Positions 54,496 to 64,000 of a stretch of DNA of 64,000 nt are shown here, in pieces. The translations under genes and the position numbers were made by a program. The notes beneath the pieces are model-generated. The model saw nothing but the letters and a program-made list of their open reading frames with translations. It did no database searches and was not told the origin of the DNA. The stretch's first letter is position 1. Each line of letters begins with the position of its first letter. The stretch is from Uloborus plumipes (Eukaryota; Arthropoda; Arachnida; Araneae; Uloboridae): NCBI GenBank assembly GCA_038373865.1, contig JAXGGA010005610.1, positions 1 to 64,000 on the forward strand. The letters run 5' to 3'.

Positions 54496-54632
54496 CTTTT
54501 TGGGATTTTCTCTTACTTCTCTTTTGTTATTCAAGTGCTCCCAAAATTCTGGCTAAGATGTTTATTGTCTGTCATATGTTTAGTTTTTGGCTGAAAAATG
54601 TTGTGAATAAAATTGTTTGCTTGATTTTTGCA
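54496..54632 (+). terminator. Dynein 3' UTR and polyadenylation signal
   Basis: AATAAA at 54606-54611, 111 bp after the stop, followed by a T-rich stretch. Cleavage would be expected near 54625-54635; the exact site cannot be read from sequence. Confidence 0.65.
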
Positions 54633-55251
54633 TTGGTATTTTATTATTAAACATATGTTCACACGTTTTTTTTTTTATTTATTTATTATTTTTTTTTTTT
54701 TTGTCTAGCATTACGTATTTCCATCATCAAAAACCACCAACTTAACTCTAGTCAGGAAAAGATTAACTACAAAAATAAATGAATGAATAGTTTCAGGTAA
54801 TGAAACATATTGTGCAGTAACATTTGCAAGAATGACTGATTGCAATATTTAAAAAATTGCATCAAATCAGAATTAAAATGTGTGCCAAAAATTTAAATAC
54901 ATTATAAAGATGTAGCAAAATACAATTTTGTATCTCTAAAGTGTGCCATAACACCATTCAAATCTCACCAAAATGGAATTTACATTCAAAATGCAGTAAA
55001 CTCCCTTGAAGCAACTCTGCGTGTGAGAAACCTGTAGATACTGAGACTTATCAGAAGTGAAATGCTATTCGATGCTCCTTTTCACAAAAAAATTAGTTTT
55101 GACAAAGTTTACTTTAAATCCCCTAACAGGTATTTAGTGGATAATTCATTAAGAAAACTAAAAGACATTTTGCGAAGAAAAATGCAGTTTTTAACTAAAT
55201 TTCATTTTGGCATTGGTTTTAGAGTTCTTGAAATTTTTCTTGACTTCAAAT
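54633..55251. other. Intergenic region, left part
   Basis: T-rich tract at 54669-54702, then AT-rich sequence without recognised features. Confidence 0.5.
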
Positions 55252-55638
55252 AGAGCTACCGGTTGAACAGGTGATCAGCCGCGTTTGATGCGTCGTCCTG
55301 TCTGCATAGCTGCTCTAGATCTACCTAGAGCTACTATATTGACAGGCATCAGCTATGGATCCTCAGTTTGGTCACTTTGGATCCAACTTATTTACTTTTA
55401 CTTTCAATGTTTCACTGTTTGGGAGCTAAACCAAAAAAGACAACCACTCATCAACTGCCAGCAAAGACATAACATGCGCTGGATCCAAAGTGCTGAAACT
55501 TAATCTTTGTGCATCCACTCTTCTATAAAGTGGCCTTAGATCCAACGATTAATGCAGCACAAATGAAAATACATCAGAGGCACTAACCACTGATGTCATT
55601 AATCAACCAACCGACCGGGTTAACCGGTAGCTCTTTTT
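55252..55638. mobile_element. Foldback-type MITE, family C, copy 1
   Basis: gagctaccggttgaac at the left and gggttaaccggtagctc at the right are inverted ends. The interior words gtcactttggatccaactta and gctggatccaaagtgctgaa match family C copy 2 at 56795-57100. Confidence 0.72.
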
Positions 55639-56794
55639 GAACACAAGCTTGAAGGCAATCCTGAAGCTATTTTTTAAACTAGTATTTATTTTGGTGCAAA
55701 CAAATCAATAAAAGATATTTGTTGAGTTTAAGTATGTCGTTAGTCATGCTTTTCCAACTGAATGCATGGTTAGCTTGATACATAAAGATTAAATCATTGA
55801 AAAGAGAGACAAATTGTTTGCTTAGTAAAACTTGGTATTTCAAAGGGACACATGTGTTGGACATCATTTGCAAATTATTAAGGTAGCTTTTTAACGGGGA
55901 TTTAAGTTGGACGGGTCTGTATCTATTGCCCCGCAACTCCTAACGGATGAATCTATTTCGATAACTTTTTTTTGTTCCAAAGGCAACTTGTTCAGATTAG
56001 CTAGGTGTCATATTTGTACGATTTTACCTACCGAAAATATTAATTAAAATCAACCAAAGTTTGCAATTTTGGCTATGAAAACGCACTTATACGTCTAAAA
56101 TTATAGTATCCATAAAAAGAACAAATTGGCTCCGTATGATATGGAATTTATTCTAAACTTATATTGAAAAAAAAAAAAAAAAACTTGAATTTCCTGGCAG
56201 ATTTTAAATTTAATTCTAAGCATTTATTCACGCAATTAGTAAGGATTTCATTATCACACAAGGGAAACTTTAAATAGACAAAATTTAAATATATTTAACT
56301 TTTGTGTAACCAGCAAAATTCATCTTAATATGAAATTTGCAATCAGACACGATTTTTTTTTCTTAATTTTTTATTTAATAATGTGATTTGCGTTCTAGCG
56401 ATTTTGAAAAAGTTTAGTAGAAAGTCAAATATCAAAAGAATCCCCCCCCCCCCTCCCTTCCCAGAAATTTTAAATTAAAAACCAAAAAATGTAGTCATAG
56501 ATCGCTTTAAGGAGGGGGGGGGGGGTCATAACCGGGGCTCCTACTCTCTTTTGAATCCTCACTTGCATTAATTTTCATAATGCAAGCCCGTCATTCCAGA
56601 ACTTTTCACGGTGGGAAGCGGGGGAGAACAGGAGAGTATCAATGCATGTTATCTACCTGCAACAGAAATCACACGCCAAATTAATTTAGTTTAATTTTAC
56701 TTGTGTTGGTTTTTCTGGTTTATCTGTAAGACAGAGTATTATAAAACGTGTCGGTCCATCAGTATGGTTAGGTCAGAATTAAGCTTGGTACAAC
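55639..56794. other. Intergenic spacer
   Basis: AT-rich. Poly-A at 56168-56184; a poly-C run near 56442 and a poly-G run near 56514 can pair. No gene or bounded element recognised. Confidence 0.4.
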
Positions 56795-57100
56795 TAGAGC
56801 CGCTATATAGACAGGCCGGCGCATCAAGATTAAGTTTCACCACTTTGGATCCAATTCCTTAACTTTTACTTTCAAATTTTCATTGTTGCGGAGTAGGGTT
56901 ACCAGAAAAAAGTTTTGGCACATTGCTAAGCTTTGCCAAATCCACGTGCCGCTAATAATGGCTCACAGTGAAAAATTACCAAAACGCGATTACTGGCCAG
57001 AAAAGACAACCCTTCAAACACACAAACACGAGCTGGATCCAAAGTGGTGAAACTTAATCTTGATGCGCCGGCTCGTATATATAGGGGCCTTAGGTACAAC
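56795..57100. mobile_element. Foldback MITE, family C, copy 2
   Basis: agccgctatatagacaggcc, then ggcgcatcaagattaagttt, then caccactttggatcca is repeated in reverse complement at 57031-57095 almost perfectly. The centre is about 150 bp. It is homologous to 55252-55638. Confidence 0.82.
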
Positions 57101-57129
57101 AAAATTTCTCTCTTGGTTCTCAGCCTGGA

Positions 57130-57272
57130 GCGGAATTCAGGTGAAACGCTGCATCTGCAAAAGTGCGTTGCACTTTTTTTGGTTTTCAGAATCTTGTGAA
57201 ACTTGTTTGCGCAAAAGCGCCAATTCGGCGCAAACGCACTTTTGCGGATGCAGCGCTTTATCTGAATTCCGC
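57130..57272. mobile_element. Small foldback element, 143 bp
   Basis: gcggaattcaggtgaaacgc then tgcatctgcaaaagtgcg mirrored by cgcacttttgcggatgcagc then gctttatctgaattccgc. It has a GC-rich centre (gcgcaaaagcgccaattcgg). Target duplication not clear. Confidence 0.8.
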
Positions 57273-57344
57273 CCATATTCTGAAAGTCTCGTAGACTAAT
57301 TACTGAAAATTGGTGGGACGTACACTCACGTACACTGCAAGTTA

Positions 57345-57637
57345 GGCAGGGATTCAAGTGAAACAGGCTATCGCAAACTGCAATCGCTACTGGAAATGAA
57401 TTACATTAGAACGTTTCTTGATAAAAATATCGTGACGTCAGCGTGAAGTTTGCCTATGAAAAACGAGCTAGATAGAACGTCACAGCCTACTTGGCGAATA
57501 AGAGGAGATTGCTGACTGCTTGTGAGCTCTTATTGGCTCCGCTCGTAGTGACGTCAGTGCCAAGTTAAGTTGATGATAATGTAATTAGCGATTACAATTC
57601 GAAGCGATCGCAGTGCTGTTTCACTTGAATCCCTGCC
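57345..57637. mobile_element. Harbinger-like MITE, 293 bp, TTA duplication
   Basis: Terminal inverted repeats ggcagggattcaagtgaaac and gtttcacttgaatccctgcc are flanked by TTA on both sides (57342-57344, 57638-57640), as in PIF/Harbinger elements. The central 57430-57565 is an inverted homologue of the 18461-18655 foldback and carries TGACGTCA at 57433-57440 and 57549-57556. Confidence 0.82.
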
Positions 57638-57812
57638 TTAGAGATGTCAATGGTGTATAAACCCAGTTTATTTCCGGGAAAAAGCGGGATTTTGGGACGG
57701 ATTGTTACCACCGATTTGAAAATTCCCGAGAGTTTTGGGAATTTTCAAAGTTTAAAGAAATTCTGGGCGAATATACTCCTTATTCCCCCTTTTCAGTTAA
57801 ACCACTGGGGTT

Positions 57813-57816
<4 letters not shown>

Positions 57817-57903
<87 letters not shown>
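57817..57903. repeat. (TA)n microsatellite
   Basis: Uninterrupted at/ta run of roughly 85 bp. The open frame encoding Ile-Tyr repeats across it is an artefact. Confidence 0.97.
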
Positions 57904-57907
<4 letters not shown>

Positions 57908-59590
57908 TATTTTACTCAGAAACTTTTTTTTAATAAAATAGTAATTACTTTTTTTTTATTTATAACTAAAGTTTTTTATGACGTTAACTTCGTTAAAATA
58001 ACTTCGTTTGTTGCAATGGACTGGGTTGTCTGAGTGGTTTTTACCTCTAGTTTTTACTAAATTAAAAATGATTCGTTTCAGCAACTTTTTTTTTAAAGAG
58101 CTCCAAGGCATTTTTATCTTAAATAAGTAAAGGACTTTTTAGTGTATCTGTTCTTCCGTTTCTTTTCTTACTGAAATTTCTTATTTTATGCAGAATTTTT
58201 TTTCTTGATTTTCTTCGTTTTTATTAACTGATTATTAAGATACTTCTGAATAAAAAAACTTTCATCAGTGTTTCGATAGTATTATACTTCTCCGCTAGGT
58301 GGCTAGTCATTGTAATTCTATTTTCGGTTTCGCGTTGTCAAAAGTGTTTTGTAGAAAAGCAGGGAGGGACGAGGGATCATTCGGAGCTGTAAATTATTTC
58401 TGAGTGACGAATCATCTAATCATTTATGTTTGACATTTGGAAGATAAGAATGCGGTAGCTTTTCTTAATGGAATAATTATTTCAATGACTTAAATTTCAA
58501 CAACTTCTTTTCTTTGTAGTGTTGTGTCTTCTGTTCATCTTAAATGATTGGAAGTAGGCTTCTTTACTGAAAATTGAATCTAAGGTATGAATTGATACAT
58601 TACTGTGTTCTGGTACATATTTATTCATCACTCAATGTCTCTAGTGACGAATTTTTTGCAATTATTTATTTCAGTGATCTATTTCTGCTCCGAAAATATT
58701 ATAATTTAGTCAAGATGGAGCTCCACGATATGTTGTCTATTAAAAGGATATCAAGTGGAGATAAAAGATTCCCATCTGTATATCGCACAAACTCTGTTGT
58801 GATTTTTCACAACCGAGTTTTAGTTAAATAATTTTTAAGCTATTCTTCGAAGGAGAAAAATTAGACATTTTTCTCAAAATGTTCTTAACGCAATTTGTAG
58901 CCCAAACGAGCCAATGACACTTCATCTTCCCGAATATTTTGTGTGAACGTGAATTATTATTATTTTCTAAGTGTATCTGAAAAAATCTTTCATTGATTCA
59001 CACATATTATCCATAAAAATTGAAAAGCGGCAACTTAGTCCAGGAACTTTATTTTTTGCCAGGTTTTAAATTAACTTAAATGAGACAGTTATTTTTGTTG
59101 GTATTTGTTTTTTGGTTTGTTTGATTGTTCAACCGTTGCATCACCATACTTAAATAGCTGTTTTGGATCTATGTACAAGTCTGCATATTTGCTAACTATT
59201 TCATTCATAGGTTTCTATCTTAGTAAATTTAATCCTGTAGTTTAATCAGCTGATTAGCAGGAACTACTTTGATATAAGCCCCAAATCGGAAATTTGGCGA
59301 CTTTTTTTTTCTCGCCAAGCAAAAAACCTGTTGCCACAAAAATTATTGCCACAAAACTTCAAAAAATAAACTCAAAAAATGGTACAAATGCAAGAAAATA
59401 CTAAATTTGGCAACAGCAAAAACCTAAATTAGCTGTAAAAACCTAAATTGGCAACACAAAAATAGGAAACAGCAACCCTAAAGAGTCCGTACGGAGTTCC
59501 AGATTTGGCGAGTAATTTTTGGGGGGGTATATCAAAGTTATACCGATTAGCATTGTTTTGTTTTTATTGGTTTCTTCCTCTTTTTTTCAG
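57904..59590. other. Region upstream of the BTB gene exon
   Basis: AT-rich. 58290-58420 is less AT-rich and could hold a promoter or non-coding first exon of the downstream gene (for example, up to a possible donor near 58391), but nothing decides it. Words near 59280-59470 (tttggcgactttttt, ccacaaaaattattgccac) suggest an old repeat. Confidence 0.3.
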
Positions 59591-59807
59591 AGGATAGCAC
59601 TGACAATAACAGTCATCCTGGTGCCTAGAAGGAAGCCTGTTATGTCTGGTGACCACAGAACTGTTATTAAAGGTGCTCCTAGTCAGTATGTTAAACTGAA
59701 TGTTGGTGGATCTTTGCATTACACTACTATTGGCACATTAACCAAACATGATAGCATGCTACGGGCCATGTTTAGTGGGCGTATGGAAGTATTGACCGAT
59801 TCAGAAG
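59591..59807 (+). CDS. BTB/T1-domain CUL3 adaptor (BACURD; KCTD10/KCTD13/TNFAIP1-like), first coding exon
   Basis: The exon follows a strong acceptor (tttttttcag) and ends before gtaagg in phase 1. The likely start is ATG 59642, giving 55 codons: [20 protein letters not shown], then [20 protein letters not shown], then [16 protein letters not shown]. The [18 protein letters not shown]...[15 protein letters not shown] run is the start of the T1-type BTB domain of BACURD proteins, which recruit CUL3 to targets such as RhoA. The MSG start resembles TNFAIP1. The 51 bases before it are also open, so an upstream in-frame start in another exon is possible. The expected continuation (W-I-L-I-D-R-C-G-K) does not occur before 64000, so the next exon is beyond the window. 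KCTD10, KCTD13 and TNFAIP1 cannot be told apart from this exon. Confidence 0.9.
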
Positions 59808-59844
59808 GTAAGGTTCGCTTTCTTCTCTAGTACCTTGATAAATC

Positions 59845-62130
59845 TAGTGTTCACTCTAGAGGAAAAAAAGGGCAGGGTGCTGGTGTCTGAAAGGGGCACT
59901 ATTTATTGCGAAAGGGGCACTACTTCAACGCGGTGTTGCCCCCTCCCAGAGCTGGGGCACACCCCTTCAAATATTGTTGAACTCCCCCCTCCCCTCTAAG
60001 AATATGTACCTGTGCCCCTCCAAAAAAATTGGATAAATAGACCTTTAGCTGCAAGATCAGATTCTTTGAGCCATATTTACTGCAATTAAAAATATTCTGA
60101 TAAGAAATTGAAAATGCATGTGGCAAAAGTATAGGAAATTTAGGGAACAAATGCATAGATCAACATATTGAAGGATAATTTAACGTTTGCAAGATAAACC
60201 TCTCATTATTTCTTAAAAATTATTTCTTATAATAATATAAATTATGTCATTAAGTATTTTAGACGATAAAGAAAATGATGAATATTAATTAAACATTTCA
60301 AAAATAATAACATTTAAAACAAACATTAACTTGAAATATTATATGCTCATTTGTTTAATTTAAATATTTTTGAAAAAAATCAGTGATAACCAATAAGCAA
60401 ATAATGACTATCTAACTTGAAATAATTCATAGACAAGTTTTGGAACAAGATAATAATTAAAATGAGAAATAAACAACCTAATTAAATGTAGCACATATTG
60501 AAATAACTTCTAATTGTTAAGAAATTTCAAACATTTACAAGATGCAAAGTATTGAAATCTCAAACACTAGAAGTAATTATTTGCGAAACACGTCTTTAAT
60601 GTTGTCATGTTTCAAAAAAATTATTTTATGATTTTTCGAAAATAAAACATAAAATAACCTTATCTTGAGTAGCATATGTAAAAAAAACTTCCGATAATCA
60701 AATACATTAAAGAATTTAAAAGATGCAAAAGGATTGAAATTTCAAACCCGAGAGGCAATTTTCCGCGAAATAGAGTTCATTGTTGACATGGTTTAAAAAA
60801 TAAAGTAATTTATTAAAATAAAACACAAATCAAGCTAATATGAAGTAACAAGTGTCTAAAAACCTTCTGATTGTTAAAAATATTAAAATATTTACAAGAT
60901 GCAAAAGGATTGAAATCTCAAACACTGCAGGCATTTTTTTTTTTTTTTTTTTGCAACCCACGTGTATTAAGCATATCGAAACATGTAAAAAAAATAGAAA
61001 ATTGTATTGCTGGACAGTTAAAAAAGAAAATCACAATTCAATGAATACCTATGGACATCAAGAACTATATTAACTTTCAAAAAATTTTTAAGCACTTGAA
61101 AATGAATTTTTTTTTACCAAGTCCAGGAAAATGGCTGATTGACAGGCACTCCTTATTTTTTTTTTATTTAAAGTTTAACCATTTCAAGATCGAATCTGCT
61201 AATTTTATTATTTATTTTATTCAGAATAAAAAAGTCTCATCTTTTTTTTTTTCACATGTTCCAAAAGACAAGCATTTACTTGTTATGCAGCAGATAATGG
61301 CTCTGAGTTTTAAGACTTCGGTTATGACTCATGATGTTCAAACTTTTTTCAATGAATAGTACTAAAAAGGAAGGATTTATATTCAAATAACAAAGCTTGC
61401 CTTTGCTTGAATCTTAATTCCATCTTAATTCTTTATTTCTTGCTCTTTGAATTTCCTTTTTGCAGAAGGCATCTACATGCAAGATCGCATACTTTTCGGC
61501 GCACGTGTTGGTCGCCATTTTTTTATGTAAGTCATGGATAATGGGAGTTTTCTGGGAAATAAGTACTCCTTCTACACTTTTCCTGGAACAGACACCCCTG
61601 CCCTACAGGTAAAAATACTAGGAAGTATTCACCACCTTCCCTCTCTGAGAGTAAATTCTCAGAAGATCAAGAATAGGGCTTAAATGGGGAGGAATGAAAC
61701 AATGATTTCTTTGACTCCCCTTGCCCCCTCACAGATGACAGGACCTTTTTCTACATTGGAAAGAAAAGGGAAAACATGCTCTTTTACTGATAACACTTTC
61801 AATTCTTGGAATCTTATTCATTCTCTTTGTCTGGGGCTTTTGCCCTTTCTTTATGCCTTTTCTTTATGAGCCATTTTCAGGGTGCAATTCTGGGGACAAA
61901 GAATGCATGCACGTTTTTTCAAGGATCTATGTGGTCAAAAGAAATTGCCTCGATATTGTGATCGGCTATACGATGCTTGAGACATCTTGTTTTATATACT
62001 GGGCGCAATTTTGCTATTTTTGAAAGGGCAGGGCGCAGTTTGAGGATTAAAACTAAGGCAGGGCGCATTTTGCCGATCTGAAAAAGGGCAGGGCGCTGCG
62101 CCCTTCAAAAACGGCCTAGCGGGAACACTA
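59845..62130. mobile_element. hAT element, 2.3 kb, exact 8-bp target duplication
   Basis: Ends tagtgttcactctag and ctagcgggaacacta are flanked by a perfect gataaatc duplication (59837-59844, 62131-62138). Sub-terminal gggcagggcgc words repeat three times near the right end and once, diverged, near the left. The interior is AT-rich, without a transposase frame. It begins 37 bp after the splice donor of the BTB exon. Confidence 0.92.
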
Positions 62131-62138
62131 GATAAATC

Positions 62139-62923
62139 AAACACGCTTAAAACCAATTACAGTAAAACCCTTCATTCCATGAAATTTTAATCGCTCAGAG
62201 TTTGTTTGCGTTGAAGGGTTTTCATAACAACTGTGAGATAATTTCTATAATACCTAAAAAAGTGAATCTAACTCATTTTTTTTAAATGAAGTTTGATACA
62301 TTTTCTAAATGGGAAACTGTATTTTATTTTATGTTTTATTACATTTACTTCGCATGATCTTCCAACTGGGCGATCCTGCTCTTAGTCGGCAGTGTAATTA
62401 TCTAACTAGTCCACTGCTGTTTCATACTGGAAGGGTTCAGATTCAAGAATCGTTTCAATATTGTTTGTTTATTAACTCTTTCTCTGATTTATTGTCCTCC
62501 TATCACCATAGAACTTTCATAGAGCTGCTTGAGATTTATAAAAACATTCTTTGCGATTGTTGCAATTCAGATTATAATCACCAACAAATGAAAAAATGTG
62601 AATAAAATTTTTACCGCAAAATTACCGCAATCCATGGGTGCAAGACTTTCCGTCTTGATAATATTGTTTTTAAATTTCTTCCTGTGGGAGTCTGCTTGCC
62701 CAAGACATTTTCTGTGATAACTGAATAGAAAATGTGTAAAATAATTACACTCATGTTGAAATATAAAATTTAATTTTTCTTATGAAGAGCAATCACTGCT
62801 GTTTAACTGGTGGGCACATTGGGCAGTGGCTTAAAAGACAATGGGTGTCGAAAATATCCTTGTATTTTAGTTGAATAGACTTTGCACAATATAAAATTCA
62901 AGAAATTATCAGAAGAGGTCAGG
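62139..62923. other. BTB gene intron
   Basis: AT-rich. A pogo-like terminus cagtaaaacccttcattcca occurs at 62160, with a partial inverted match (gaagggttttcat) at 62213; no bounded element could be set. Otherwise nothing recognised. Confidence 0.35.
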
Positions 62924-62925
62924 GT

Positions 62926-64000
62926 CTGTCCAGGATTTTTCACAGGGTCCGTTTTTTGTGAAAAACTAAATAATTTTGTGAAAAATCAAATAATTTTGTG
63001 AAAATCAAACAATTTTGAAAAAAAAAGGCCAAAAAAAATTTTTTTTTTAATTTAAAAAATTAAAATAAATTTCATTTATTTTCTTTAAAAAAAAGCGTGT
63101 TAAATATCAAAAATGCAAAAAGTCTGATTCCTGTAGCGGATGCAAAGAGATTGCAGTTTTCAAAGTGATCATTCGAGTGACATCAAAAGCATAAAAACGG
63201 CATATAAAATAATTTTTTTTGGTGAATTTTTTTTTACAATTGCATTTTAAAGGTCTATGGTAAACATATTATTAATGTCTGTTAACACAATTAATGCAAA
63301 AATGAAATGATCGTTTAACATTTAGACTCATAAAAGAACAGTTAATTTTGCTTTCAAAATTTAAAATAATGATCTGAGCAACAAATAAAGCGAATTTTCA
63401 TTTATTTGCCTCCTAATAAAGAGTAATTAGCTTGAAAAGTAAGTAAAATTCGATTTTCATATCGGATGCAGAGATCGCTTCTTTCAAAATGAAAGCATCA
63501 GAAATAACTTGACTTTAATTATAATTTATTAAAGTCAAAAAATTTAGAGCTACATTTCATCAGGTTTATATGATGAATGTCATTAATAATCACCGACATA
63601 TTCGCCAAAAATTCGGAGGAAAAAATACGGTAGGGAAACATAGCAAAACAAACAATACCAGACTTCCAATATTAACACGCAAAAATACATTAATTCCTGA
63701 ATATAACCAAAACACCACCCTTATAAGCATTTTAAAAAATAATAATAAATAAATGAAATTAAAAAAAACGATAATTTTCTGCCAAAATAAGGTTAAAACG
63801 TCGCACCAAAGATGTCAGATGGCGATAATTTTAAATAGCTGGTCACTCTATCAGAAGCTATCCCGTTTTTTCTCCAACCCTAGCTATCTGAGTTTGCAGT
63901 TCTAAGCTCATTTCACCGATAATTGCTAGATTATTTCCTTTTTGTTTTAAGTCAAAAGCTGGGAGAAAAATCCTTACTCTGCACTTCTAGAGAAATCTAT
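62926..64000. repeat. Candidate hAT left end, then AT-rich sequence
   Basis: cagggtctgtccaggatttt at 62926 looks like a hAT-type terminus followed by a tandem taattttgtgaaaaa stretch. No right end is seen before the window closes. No coding exon was recognised up to 64000. Confidence 0.35.

Noticed and set aside
57644..58033. 129-aa frame with Ile-Tyr repeats
   Set aside because: Produced by translating the (TA)n microsatellite.
59519..59641. Upstream in-frame ATG giving a hydrophobic N-terminus to the BTB exon
   Set aside because: It precedes the splice acceptor at 59590, so it is intronic; the MSG start at 59642 fits the family.
61467..61528. Possible second exon of the BTB gene (acceptor tgcag, donor gtaagt)
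   Set aside because: The translation does not match the expected BTB continuation, and the segment lies inside a hAT element.
1..64000. CRISPR arrays, bacterial operons, endogenous virus genes
   Set aside because: None seen. Regular repeats found here are transposon ends, microsatellites or short tandem units, and no viral capsid, envelope or integrase-like frame was recognised.

Overview
This is eukaryotic nuclear DNA: intron-rich, AT-rich and packed with transposable elements. It carries no prokaryotic operons, CRISPR arrays or phage genes. The coding sequence, the long introns and the repeats (CR1-like LINE tails, tRNA-derived SINEs, hAT, pogo/Tc1-like, piggyBac-like TTAA and Harbinger-like elements) point to an arthropod, most likely a chelicerate such as a spider. 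That assignment is inference from gene structure and repeat style, because no organelle or rRNA marker is present.

From 992 to 54495 (+ strand) the window holds the last 28 exons of one gene, the outer-arm axonemal dynein heavy chain of the DNAH5/DNAH8 (gamma heavy chain) class. All 28 exons have GT-AG junctions. Together they make 4608 nt of continuous reading frame, i.e. 1535 residues plus a stop: end of AAA4, stalk coiled coil 1, microtubule-binding domain, stalk coiled coil 2, AAA5, AAA6 and the C-terminal domain ending at a conserved ...LLCDIK terminus. The 5' half of the gene lies upstream of the window. A 3' UTR with an AATAAA signal follows.

The roughly 49 kb of introns are largely transposon debris, much of it nested. 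Complete or bounded elements include three hAT insertions with exact 8-bp target duplications (two in dynein introns, one in the KCTD intron). A fourth, in a dynein intron, has a near-exact duplication (7 of 8) and an almost intact BED-finger transposase with one frameshift (46152-48764). There are several TTAA-flanked piggyBac-like MITEs, TA-flanked pogo-like MITEs, long foldback elements, a tRNA-derived SINE with a perfect 15-bp target duplication (38898-39192) and CR1-like LINE 3' ends. Several repeats sit inside others, so relative insertion order can be read.

From 54.6 to 59.5 kb is an intergenic stretch with a cluster of foldback MITEs and a long (TA)n tract. At 59591-59807 the first coding exon of a second + strand gene appears. 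It is a BTB/T1-domain CUL3 adaptor of the BACURD class (KCTD10/KCTD13/TNFAIP1). Its next exon is not in the window; its first visible intron is occupied by a 2.3 kb hAT element that begins 37 bp after the splice donor.

The two genes are functionally unrelated neighbours (ciliary motility versus ubiquitin-ligase adaptor). The most distinctive non-coding structures are a 3.1 kb element with six identical AP-1-like 15-mers, a TTAA element with four regularly spaced CCCGA/TCGGG hairpins, a set of MITEs carrying six perfect CRE palindromes, and a natural empty site that confirms the TTAA target of one MITE family.
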